From assembly GCF_964340395.1 (NCBI RefSeq), contig NC_135567.1, forward strand, positions 17,015,306-17,025,305: a stretch of DNA of 10,000 nucleotides, read 5' to 3'. Positions 1 to 8,743 of the stretch are shown here, one piece after another. The first letter of the stretch is position 1; every line of letters starts with the position of its first letter. The notes below the pieces were generated by a model. The model did not search any database. It saw only the letters and a program-made list of their open reading frames with translations, and was not told where the DNA came from. The stretch is from Glandiceps talaboti (taxonomy: Eukaryota; Hemichordata; Enteropneusta; Spengelidae). A program made the translations under genes and the position numbers.

Positions 1-68
1 TAATACAGCCCACTGTAATTTACGTTGTTATTGTACTGTAATAGAGATTAACAAATATCAACTATTAG

Positions 69-220
69 ATGTTATTCCTCAATGTTTTTCTTCGTTCAGC
101 CAAGGAAAATACGAGTGACCTAAGGGGCCTTGTCACTATGAGTCGCTATACGAGGTATGACAAACCCTTAGGTCACGACTATTTTCCGGCTGAATGGAGC
201 AAAATATTGGGGAATAATAT
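69..220. repeat. Foldback / MITE-like inverted repeat element
   Basis: Bases 69-126 and 165-220 are reverse complements with roughly 80 percent identity and small indels. Both arms share TTATTCC, CAAT, GTTCAGCC or ATTCAGCC, GGAAAATA and GTGACCTAAGGG. The 38-base centre contains a weaker nested inversion (TTGTCA ... TGACAA). It has no coding capacity. The layout is that of a non-autonomous foldback DNA element; target-site duplications are not evident, so the exact ends and superfamily are open. Confidence 0.75.
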
Positions 221-483
221 GATTATACCTCCTCAAGCATGAAAGGGACAAAAATGGAGATTTGGAACTTTTTGATTCATGTTTCAAGCACTGCAGAACC
301 AGGGGTGTTGACACAGGTTGCTCTGACATAGAACGACCAGGGTATATAATCCATATTTTTTGTTCGAAGACAATAACTTGGCATGTGCATGGTAAAGTTG
401 GTAATATTACTCGTGCATCATTTTGTGTAAAACAACAATTGCTAAATAAACTAATACATGTTTACCATAATATCTCGTTACAG
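221..483 (+). other. Intron sequence upstream of first visible NOX5 exon
   Basis: Together with 1-68 this is taken as intronic because the exon at 484 starts inside the coding sequence. An 82-codon open stretch at 262-510 crosses the acceptor in another frame and has no NOX similarity. I could not find the preceding NOX5 exon, with its first haem-histidine pair, here. Confidence 0.55.
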
Positions 484-665
484 TTGCCAATCACAGCGCC
501 CTCAATCTAGAAATTTGGGAATGCCTGTTTACAACGAAAGCCATGGTTGGTTCCACCGAATGGCATTATGGGACTGCCTACATCACGGGATGGATACTTG
601 ATTTACTTCTTCTCATCATGATCATTTGTTCAATGCCGTTTGTAAGACGAAGTGGTCATTTCCAG
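484..665 (+). CDS. NOX5: NOX5 exon a: extracellular loop and fifth transmembrane helix
   Basis: The donor is certain (TTCCAG|GTACGT, phase 0). The acceptor chosen is TTACAG ending at 483, which leaves two bases of a split codon and then 60 codons. A second AG ends at 496 and would shorten the exon by 13 bases and change the incoming phase, so the start is less sure than the end. The peptide holds IWECLFTT, which fits the FWELLLTT segment of vertebrate NOX5, then a hydrophobic run around residues 36-53 (WILDLLLLIMIICSMPFV) and RRSGHF, the conserved cytosolic turn before the next helix. An in-frame ATG at 543 is internal and not a start. Confidence 0.88.
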
Positions 666-3295
666 GTACGTGTATCTATAGTTTATTTTGAAAGTTTAAA
701 GTTCAGTAACCTCTTCCCACTTACAAGATGGCTGTTTTTAGTAGGCAAAATCGATATCTAAAATAGTACATATATGTATTACAGTACAACTTAAAATATA
801 AACGCGGGAATATTTTGTTACTTTTGAATTTCAGGTATTCTATTGGACACACGTTCTCTTTGTTTGGTTCTGGGCGTTTTTATTGGTCCACGGTCCTCGG
901 TTTTGGAAATGGTTTATCGCACCTGGTGTTATCTTCCTGATAGAAAAGATAGCAAGATCTAAACTAGTAAAAATGGCAAGGTTTGGAAAGACTTACGTTG
1001 AAGAAGCCAATTTACTGCCATCTGGGGTAACTATAATTATTTTTATTCAACTTGCAAAAACTTATTTAGACCAAATTTTAATGTTTATTTTCGATAACAT
1101 GACATCAGGAAATAGTATGCATCTCTGGAATAAACTGTTAGTATAACTTTTCTATTCGTTTGTTCAAGAAAAGTCAAACCCATCTTCATTTCAAATCAAG
1201 GAAATGTGAAGGGTAACAGTACAAATTTGTTTAAATAGAGGTCAAAATGATATCAGATTTTAGTAATTTAGAATCCAAAATGGCTGCCATTTTAGAACCC
1301 AATATGGCCACTATTTTAGAATCCAATATGGCCACCATTTTAGAATCCAATATGGCCACCATTTTAGAACCCAATATGGCCACTATTTTAGAATCCAATA
1401 TGGCCACCATTTTAGAATCCAATATGGCCACCATTTTAGAATCCAAAATGGCTGCCATTTTAGAACCCAATATGGCCACCATTTTAGAATGCAATATGGC
1501 CACCATTTTAGAATCCAAAATGGCTGCCATTTTAGAACCCAATATGGCCACCATTTTAGAATCCAATATGGCTGCCAAATACTGTGTTAACTCTAATAAG
1601 AAAATAAAAGAATGACGACTTCGTTGAAAACAAGACAGTGAACCCTCAAATGTCTTATACTATTTGAAATGTTTTTACTATTTTGAAAAGTCCACGAACA
1701 AGCTTTCATATGACAAAGTTTGGAGAAAAGTAAAGAACTTCGATTTCCGAGGAAATTTCTCTCTCCAGGGCCAAAGTGATGATTACATTTACATTTTAAG
1801 TTACATTTCAAGTAACGGTTATCTGAGAGACATTCTTACAATGTTACCCCTTCTAACATTTCATCGAGAGATTTAAAGTACTAACGTCATCTATATTTCA
1901 GAATGGCTGACACGTCATACATTTTTTCTCACCAGGTCACTCACCTTGTCATCACAAAACCACAAAATTTCAATTATCGTGCTGGCGACTACATCTATAT
2001 ACAGATCCCCGCAATTGCTAAATATGAGTGGCACCCCTTTACGATCAGTAGTCCACCGGAACAAGAAGGTAAAGAATTATTTCACTGAAGTCACAAAATA
2101 ACATATTTTTTTCTATGACGTAATAACTCATCCATATTGTTTTCTATTACATCATAACCACCATATTGTTTTATATGACATAAGTCCTCCATACTGTTGT
2201 ATATGACGTAATGTATCCGCCATATCGTTTTCTATGACATAACAACACATCCATATTGTTTTCTATTACGTCATAACCTCCATATTGTTTTATATGACAA
2301 GTCTCCATACTATTGTATATGACGTAATGTATCCGCCATATTGTTTTCTATGACATAACAACACATCCATATTGTTTTCTATTACGTCATAACCTCCATA
2401 TTGTTTTATATGACATAAGTCCTCCATACTATTGTATATGACGTAATGTATCCGCCATATTGTTTTCTATTACGTCATAACCTCCATATTGTTTGATATG
2501 ACATAAGTCCCCATACTATTGTATATGACGTAATGTATCCGCCATATTGTTTTCTATTACGTCATAACCTCCATATTGTTTTATATAACAAGTCCCCATA
2601 CTATTGTATATGACGTAATGTATCCGCCATATTGTTTTCTATGACATAACAACACACCCATATTGTTTTCTATTACGTCATAACCTCTATATTGTTTTCT
2701 ATTTTTTGTTCAAACCAGGTACGTTGTGGTGTCATGTCCGGTCAGCAGGTCAGTGGACGAACAGACTCTACAAACACTTCGAAGAGAAAAAACGACAAGA
2801 ACGACAAATGCGAAATTCGGCTCACGTCGGCGAAGTCAATTTTGCTATGGACCTTGACAGCGAAACCTGTCCAAACGGCAGTGTTCCCCTGACGACTATA
2901 AAAACAAAAGAATTTCTTGATGACGAAAATAATTTCAAATTCAAAGAACAGTTAACCAGGACGGTCTCGTATCCGCTTACTTTCGAGAATACCGAGGACC
3001 CGAAGTTGACTGGATTTCGCCGAACATCGAGTTTGTCATGTGTTAGTGAAACGGTTCATAAAAAAGATACACAGCGGAGGAAAGAAATTACAAATGGGGA
3101 ATCAGATACGTCACGAAAACAATCGAATGGACATAAAACGTTTTCAAGGGTTAGTACTGTGTTCGCAATTATCTTACATAAATTAGTTTGAATCTCTCGT
3201 CTGTCTGTCTGGCCTGGTTGGTTGCTTGGCTGATGTTATTGTTCGCCCATGTGTGTCTGTTTGTGTGTGGATCTCTGTCTCTCTGTCTCTCTCTG

Positions 3296-3336
<41 letters not shown>

Positions 3337-5685
3337 GTCTCTCTCTCTCTTTTCTCTGGACATGAAATCGCTTAAGAAATAATCTTTTTATCTTTGTATT
3401 TTACCTTCTATACAGTCATCAACAAAACGTAGCCTATACATGGAACGCAGACCTAGCGTTATTGTCGAGACAGGGAGCGCCCTCACACAACCTGTACGGG
3501 TGAGTTCATGATCACAGTTGATCACAGTATTTTTCATCAATATATCTCATCCATATCAAACTACATAGTTTTTATCACCAGTCCACTTTACATATTTTCA
3601 CTAGTCTCGGTTACCCAGACTCACCGCTGGGGGGGGGGGGGGGGGGGGCTTTACTACGAGACCACTCCGACGAGAGTCTGGGGTAATGTCATCCAAAGTC
3701 GCCCACATTGGATGTCACACAGTACATTTCTTCACTCTTCGGTGAGAGTATGGGTAACTGAGACTTTCACTCGTCTCGGTTACCCAGACTCTACAACGAG
3801 ACCGCCTATACGGGAGGCTTTCATTCCGATGGTCTCGCATCAGTGCCCGAGTGTACTCTGGGTAACGGAGACTACATTTTCACAGGCATACTTGGAGCAT
3901 TCGCAAAAAGTATTGCTTAGGGGTAGGAAAACTATATACAGTTTAAAATATCACTCAATTCTTTGACAACAATTAAAACACGTCAGAATTTGAATTTGGG
4001 TTCGGTCGCAAGATTTAGCGTGTTGAATATTCTGCACTTAGTTCCACATATTTCATTACTTACCAAGATAAACCCATCTTAGGAGAGGTAAAGTCAACAT
4101 TCTTCCCATTGCAGAGAAAAATTCATATTTAAAAAAATGTCAACATATTTACATGTTTATTGAGATAAACAAAATGCATAAATCAACCACATACTGGATT
4201 TAAATAAATGAACGGTGACGTAATTAAACACAGAAACTATATCCATAGAAAGATTAATCTTAAGAAACCACCTGTTTATTCAAATATATGCAAATTATAA
4301 TTTGCATAAACAATTGTGTTCCAGGTGTACATTGATGGACCCTATGGAACTCCTACAAGAGAGATAATGCAGGCAGAGCATGCAGTCTTGATTGGTGCAG
4401 GGATAGGTGTGACGCCATTTGCCTCAATTCTGCAAAGTATCATGTTGCGGTATACGAAAATGAAAAATGTCTGTCCAAGGTGTAGTCATAGCTGGATGAA
4501 CGCTGATGCTTCAACGGGTATGGGACTTAAAAAGGTACGTTGAACCTGCACTGGTTGTAACTTTGATGTTAAATATATGCAAATTATTAATTTGCATAAA
4601 ACGTTTTATTTTAGGTCAGACAACCGAGAATATAATCATTGAAAGTTGTTGAAATACCAATAATTAGACACTGTGCATGTCAATTTTACGTCTATTTTAT
4701 CTACAAGTAGTTTAGAAAAAAGGGATTCAGCCATGCTATAAATTATGGATGAAATGACGTCACAATCGAGACCTTATATTTATTCATGACAAAGGCGTAG
4801 CTACAGAAGCAGCCTAAGCTGTGCATAATAGTAACACCACAGTTGTTGCATGTTATGCAAGTTAGCTATTGTGAGACTACTACTACAAGTAACTGGAAAA
4901 ATATTTTTCAAAGAAATTGAGGACATTTTCTTTTATGAAACTAAAATGAATACACATTTGAAGACTATGTTGCTTACCTTAGACCGCTATAGAGAAGTGG
5001 TCTGGACTCTGAGCACCTACCAAGGGATTGTCGCCGGTCTAGCGACAATATTTTACATTTCTAACTTACTCACAAATTGTATCATTTGATATTTTGTAGG
5101 TTGATTTTATTTGGATAAATCGGGACCAAAAATGCTTCGAATGGTTTGTTAGTTTGTTAACACAACTTGAAATGGAACAAGCTGAGGAGGGTTCGTTTGA
5201 TCGCTTTCTTGAACTCCACATGTTTATGACAGCAGCACTTGGGAAAACAGACATGAAGGGTATTGGACTCCAGATGGCGCTAGACTTGTTACATAAGAAA
5301 TCAAACCGTGATTTGATAACGGGATTAAAAACAAGAACACAGCCTGGCAGACCTGAGTGGGACAAGGTAAGGTTATCACAGGGGTTGTCATAGTTACATG
5401 TATTTTTAAAGCCCTATCACATTTTATGATTAAACGGGCCCAATCTGAGTTGACACTGTATTTACATTTTGACACCTTTTTAGCTCGCGCCATTTCCTTT
5501 TCTATGGTTTTATTCTAGGTATTTCATTAATTATTCACATTATTTTATTACAGTTATTTACCAATATTGCTGCTGAAGGGAAAGGAAAAGTGAAAGTTTT
5601 CTTCTGTGGATCACCAGCCCTGGGTAAAACCATAAAAACACATTGTGAAAAATTCAAGTTCAAGTTTTCGAAGGAAAACTTCTAA
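484..5685 (+). CDS. NOX5: NADPH oxidase 5 (NOX5-like), 3' eight exons, partial at 5' end
   Basis: NOX5 is a calcium-activated membrane flavocytochrome that moves electrons from cytosolic NADPH through FAD and two haems to oxygen, making superoxide on the far side of the membrane. Eight exons (484-665, 835-1026, 1936-2068, 2719-3149, 3416-3499, 4325-4534, 5100-5366, 5554-5685), all with GT donors and AG acceptors, join in one frame to 542 codons and TAA. Residue numbers here count from the first full codon at 486. Visible are two membrane helices (about 36-54 and 61-78), haem histidines H66 and H79 spaced 13 apart, FAD motif HPFTISS (157-163), DGPYG (344-348), NADPH motif GAGIGVTPF (364-372), CGSPALGK near the end and the terminal Phe. 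Wording such as YEWHPFTISS, GPYGTPTR and TRTQPGRPEW is NOX5-specific rather than NOX1-4 or DUOX. Missing upstream are the EF-hands, early helices and the first haem pair. No frameshift or internal stop is seen, so the gene looks intact here. Confidence 0.95.
835..1026 (+). CDS. NOX5: NOX5 exon b: sixth transmembrane helix with haem histidines
   Basis: Bounded by AATTTCAG at 834 and CTGGG|GTAACT at 1026, 64 codons, phase 0 at both ends. It begins VFYWTHVLFVWFW and reaches HGPRFWKW. H66 and H79 are 13 residues apart, the spacing of the second pair of haem-ligating histidines in the NOX family. The rest (APGVIFLIEKI, then EEANLLPSG) is the cytosolic entry into the FAD-binding domain and matches the family closely. 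The intron before it is only 169 bp. Confidence 0.95.
1027..1935 (+). other. NOX5 intron 2 (909 bp)
   Basis: Starts GTAACT and ends CACCAG. It contains the 24-bp minisatellite at 1265-1578. The remainder is AT-rich with no recognised element or exon. Confidence 0.9.
1265..1578. repeat. 24-bp minisatellite, about 13 units
   Basis: Tandem copies of a 24-bp unit of the type TTTTAGAATCCAATATGG followed by CCACCA. Variants are CCAAAATGGCTG for CCAATATGGCCA, and AACCC or ATGC for AATCC. The variant with AAAATGGCTGCCATTTT occurs three times in the array, and again in part at the end. As 24 is a multiple of three and no unit contains a stop in one frame per strand, both strands show long open frames (1247-1615 plus, 1231-1578 minus) of an eight-residue repeat; these are artefacts. 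It lies wholly inside intron 2. Confidence 0.95.
1936..2068 (+). CDS. NOX5: NOX5 exon c: FAD-binding motif
   Basis: Acceptor CACCAG at 1935 and donor GAAG|GTAAAG at 2068; 133 bases, so it ends one base into a codon (phase 1), the only non-zero phase among the internal junctions. It encodes VTHLVITKP, the flavodoxin-reductase-type strand RAGDYIYIQIP and YEWHPFTISSPPEQE. H157-P158-F159-T160 is the motif that contacts the FAD isoalloxazine and phosphates in this family. An in-frame ATG at 1903 lies in the intron and is not a start. Confidence 0.96.
2069..2718 (+). other. NOX5 intron 3 (650 bp), mostly tandem repeat
   Basis: Starts GTAAAG and ends AACCAG. Almost all of it is the higher-order minisatellite described separately, leaving about 30 bases of unique sequence at each end. 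Confidence 0.9.
2102..2702. repeat. Higher-order minisatellite with CRE-like motifs
   Basis: Built from four related subunits of about 28-31 bp, each starting CATATTGTTTT or CATACTATTGT and followed by a TGACATAA, TTACGTCA or TGACGTAA box. The four form a repeat of about 119 bp. The junction GTATCCGC|CAT recurs with CAT at 2221, 2337, 2456, 2543 and 2628 (steps 116, 119, 87, 85); the two short steps lack the TGACATAACAACACATC subunit. ATTACGTCATA in one subunit is the exact reverse complement of TATGACGTAAT in another, so the array can fold on itself. Confidence 0.92.
2719..3149 (+). CDS. NOX5: NOX5 exon d: end of FAD lobe and most of a long polar insert
   Basis: Acceptor AAACCAG at 2718 completes the split Gly codon (169); donor CAAGG|GTTAGT at 3149, phase 0. 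The first 20 codons are conserved (LWCHVRSAGQWTNRLYKHFE). From about residue 190 the sequence becomes polar and charged with no clear counterpart in the vertebrate proteins: EEKKRQERQ, acidic LDDEN, then LTRTVSYPL, FRRTSSLS (R269-R270-T271-S272) and QRRKE. This is the position of the NOX5 loop between the FAD and NADPH lobes, which in human NOX5 carries kinase sites. It looks largely disordered. Confidence 0.92.
3194..3355. repeat. CT/TCTG-rich microsatellite in NOX5 intron 4
   Basis: Starts with TCTGTCTGTC at about 3199, passes through a TG-rich stretch (GTGTGTCTGTTTGTGTGTGG) and becomes mixed CT and CTGT repeats to about 3352. It sits in the 266-bp intron 4 about 60 bases before the acceptor. 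Open frames on both strands (3169-3382) are repeat artefacts encoding Leu/Ser or Arg/Glu runs. Confidence 0.9.
3416..3499 (+). CDS. NOX5: NOX5 exon e: 28-codon mini-exon with RRPS site
   Basis: Acceptor CTATACAG at 3415, donor ACGG|GTGAGT at 3499; 84 bases, phase 0 on both sides. It encodes SSTKRSLYMERRPSVIVE and a short tail ending QPVR. There is no direct homology call, but the open frame, both strong splice signals and phase-0 fit between exons d and f support it. R323-R324-P325-S326 is an Arg-Arg-X-Ser kinase-type site. Being 84 bases and symmetrical in phase, it could be skipped without a frameshift. Confidence 0.8.
3594..3883. mobile_element. Composite MITE-like element with 8-bp flanking direct repeats
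   Basis: A motif of the form TAGTCTCGGTTACCCAGACT occurs in alternating orientation at about 3602-3622 (+), 3672-3686 (-), 3743-3764 (-), 3771-3791 (+) and 3851-3874 (-). The outermost copies form terminal inverted repeats (TAGTCTCGGTTACCCAGA against TAGTCTCCGTTACCCAGA). The sequence ATTTTCAC borders the whole at 3594-3601 and 3876-3883, with CTTTCAC between the two internal copies. An 8-bp duplication is the size made by hAT- and P-type transposases, so this looks like two related non-autonomous elements side by side or one inserted at the end of another. No transposase is present. Confidence 0.72.
3629..3648 (+). repeat. Poly-G run, 20 bases
   Basis: Twenty consecutive G on the plus strand inside the first half of the inverted-repeat element, in an otherwise AT-rich region. 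It could form G-quadruplex-type structures and is a likely place for length error in assembly. Confidence 0.93.
4287..4308. repeat. Perfect 22-bp palindrome of octamer motifs, upstream of exon f
   Basis: TATGCAAATTA followed directly by its reverse complement TAATTTGCATA. It contains ATGCAAAT (4288-4295) and ATTTGCAT (4300-4307), the POU/octamer consensus in both orientations. It ends 16 bases before the exon f acceptor, so it overlaps the likely branch-point region. Confidence 0.9.
4325..4534 (+). CDS. NOX5: NOX5 exon f: NADPH-binding motif
   Basis: Acceptor GTTCCAG at 4324, donor AAAAG|GTACGT at 4534; 70 codons, phase 0 on both sides. It begins VYIDGPYGTPTREIMQAEHA, the classic NOX5 wording, then VLIGAGIGVTPFASILQSIM. 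G364-x-G366-x-G368-x-x-P371-F372 is the nucleotide-binding glycine motif. CPRCSHSW (390-397) keeps the CPxC seen in other NOX5 proteins. Two near-identical palindromes lie in the flanking introns, 16 bases before and 41 bases after the exon. Confidence 0.96.
4535..5099 (+). other. NOX5 intron 6 (565 bp)
   Basis: Starts GTACGT and ends TTTTGTAG. Apart from the octamer palindrome it contains a TGACGTCA site (4755-4762) and a short hairpin ATTGTCGC-cggtcta-GCGACAAT (5027-5049) about 50 bases before exon g. A 79-codon open stretch at 4850-5089 has no similarity to NOX5 and ends in a stop before the acceptor, so it is not treated as an exon. Confidence 0.85.
4576..4598. repeat. Second octamer palindrome, 23 bp, downstream of exon f
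   Basis: TATGCAAATTA, one T, TAATTTGCATA: the same arms as at 4287-4308 with one extra central base. The flanks AAATA and AAA are shared too, so the two sites look like copies of one sequence. It begins 41 bases after the exon f donor. Confidence 0.9.
5100..5366 (+). CDS. NOX5: NOX5 exon g: NADPH-lobe core
   Basis: Acceptor TTTTGTAG at 5099, donor GACAAG|GTAAGG at 5366; 89 codons, phase 0. It encodes VDFIWINRDQKCFEWFVSLL, the amphipathic LEMEQAEE segment, RFLELHMFMTAALGKTDMKG, IGLQMALDLL and TRTQPGRPEWDK. All are strongly conserved NOX5 stretches of the Rossmann-like NADPH domain, giving one of the clearest family matches in the window. Confidence 0.97.
5554..5685 (+). CDS. NOX5: NOX5 last coding exon with stop
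   Basis: Acceptor TTATTACAG at 5553; 43 codons then TAA at 5683-5685. It encodes KGKVKVFFCGSPALGKTIKT, the C-terminal nucleotide-contacting CGSPAL motif, and ends KFKFSKENF. The final Phe is the invariant terminal aromatic residue of NOX proteins, which packs against the flavin, so the C terminus is complete. Confidence 0.96.
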   Translation, partial: LFTNIAAEGKGKVKVFFCGSPALGKTIKTHCEKFKFKFSKENF

Positions 5686-6045
5686 CGATATTTTAGAAGT
5701 TTGGTGTTAGTATACCACCTTTTATATCCGTCTGACTTCCACGTTGTCTTCATAGAGAAGAGAGATAACAAACAAACAACTGCAAGATGTCAAGAATTGA
5801 CCCGGAAGTAAAGATGAGCCGACGTCACATGATCGGCTGTCAACCAATCAGCGCTGCGAAACATGCTGAAAGCACATTTTGTATGAATTTGTATGAAGAT
5901 AGTGAATTGTCTTCCTGTAAATAGCAGTCAGTTTATTGCCAGAGTCATCTTATGTCAGACAAAATCCTTGAAAATGTTGTAGACACTACAAGATAATTGT
6001 AAACAAGGACTTCACAAAATATTCATAAACAATTTTGACCTGTGT
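5686..6045 (+). other. Probable NOX5 3' UTR
   Basis: Directly follows the stop codon. No canonical AATAAA is present up to about 6300. The best candidate is the weaker variant CATAAA at 6024-6029 followed by the GT-rich stretch TGTGTATTTGTTG (6041-6053), which would place cleavage near 6040; GATAAA at about 6154 is another option. The end is therefore an inference. Confidence 0.4.
5802..5848 (+). promoter_or_regulatory. Clustered ETS, CRE-like and CCAAT motifs
   Basis: Within 47 bases lie CCGGAAGT (5802-5809, ETS type), CGACGTCACATG (about 5820-5831, CRE half with an adjoining E-box-like CACATG) and CCAAT (5844-5848). This combination and order is typical of animal proximal promoters, and the stretch is locally richer in CpG than its surroundings. 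It lies 117 bases after the NOX5 stop, where a promoter is not expected, and no TATA box or first exon is evident nearby. Confidence 0.25.
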
Positions 6046-6368
6046 ATTTGTTGTAAAATTATAATCTTCTGCTGCAATATTATTGTCTATTGTAATAGTG
6101 TATTTTATGAGAAAATTCAAGTGAAAGGTAACAAAAACCATAATATTTCAGGATAAATATATATGTACCAGTTATCTATCACAGCATATGAGCATTTTGA
6201 GTGCACTCTGTCGATGTTTCTCACTTCCTTTCTTTTACTCCACCTTTCCCTACATCTTTTTTTTCTGTTTCTGACACTGTCTCTATATTTTTGTGCCAGT
6301 CAATTTGACTTTTCTGTTTCTGTTCCTCTGTGTCTGTCTGGGCTTGTCTTTGTCAGTGTCTCTTGTTT
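6046..6368. other. Non-coding sequence downstream of NOX5
   Basis: AT-rich, becoming pyrimidine-rich from about 6210 as it runs into the microsatellite. No gene or RNA feature recognised. Confidence 0.6.
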
Positions 6369-8230
<1,862 letters not shown>

Positions 8231-8321
8231 AATCTGGTCCGTGACCGATCGCAGCCATCCTACTTCATTTGTAATGTACAAAACAAGAGTAGGTTGGCCG
8301 CTATCGATCACGGCCCAAATT
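8231..8321. repeat. Imperfect hairpin, precursor-miRNA-like dimensions
   Basis: Bases 8231-8264 pair with 8288-8321: 28 of 34 positions are complementary, with six isolated one-by-one mismatches, no bulges, and a 23-base loop. Arms share CCGTGA, CGAT, GCCA and CCTACT. The size and spaced mismatches resemble a microRNA precursor, but a small foldback repeat would look the same. Which strand would be transcribed is unknown. Confidence 0.45.
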
Positions 8322-8462
8322 TCTATATATTATATGAATTATTGAAATGTTGTTATTATTAATAAATTCAAATGTATTATGTTATTGTCAAAATATAGAT
8401 CTTATAAATGAAATTATCAAAGATGGCTATGATATATTCGTATTTATTTTACTGTTACTGGA

Positions 8463-8576
8463 CGTGTGTATGTATTTGTGTGTGGATTTGTGCCTGTCTG
8501 TCTGTCTGTCTGCCTGCCTGCCTGCATGCATGCATGCATGCATGCATGTATGTGTGTGTGTATGTATGTATGTATG

Positions 8577-8607
<31 letters not shown>

Positions 8608-8631
8608 GTATGTATGTATAGTGTGTATGTA

Positions 8632-8662
<31 letters not shown>

Positions 8663-8706
8663 ATGTATGTATGTATAGTATGTATAGTATGTATAGTATG
8701 TATGTA

Positions 8707-8743
<37 letters not shown>

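Larger units (their letters stand above)
3500..4324 (+). other. NOX5 intron 5 (825 bp)
   Basis: Starts GTGAGT and ends GTTCCAG. The first half holds the composite inverted-repeat element with a G20 run. The second half is AT-rich and includes an inverted forkhead-type pair TGTTTAT-TGAG-ATAAACA at 4154-4171 and the octamer palindrome at 4287-4308. No further exon is needed to join exons e and f, although a very small one cannot be excluded. Confidence 0.85.

Noticed and set aside
262-510. 82-codon open frame upstream of exon a
   Set aside because: No family similarity, crosses the exon a acceptor in a different frame, and lies in sequence expected to be intronic.
1231-1615. Open frames of 115-122 codons on both strands with eight-residue repeats
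   Set aside because: Produced by a 24-bp minisatellite whose period is a multiple of three, located inside a NOX5 intron with good splice sites on both sides.
2102-2702. CRISPR-like regular repeats
   Set aside because: Repeats are contiguous without unique spacers, lie in a eukaryotic intron and have a multi-subunit minisatellite structure.
3508-3966. 152-codon open frame in intron 5
   Set aside because: It reads through the G20 run and the inverted-repeat element, giving a glycine run and no recognisable protein; the NOX5 frame is complete without it.
4850-5089. 79-codon open frame before exon g, considered as an extra or alternative exon
   Set aside because: No match to NOX5, ends in a stop before the acceptor, and exons f and g join directly into the conserved sequence (LKK-VDFIWINRD).
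5066-5493. Minus-strand open frames of 89-99 codons
   Set aside because: Antisense shadows of NOX5 exon g, which is strongly supported on the plus strand.
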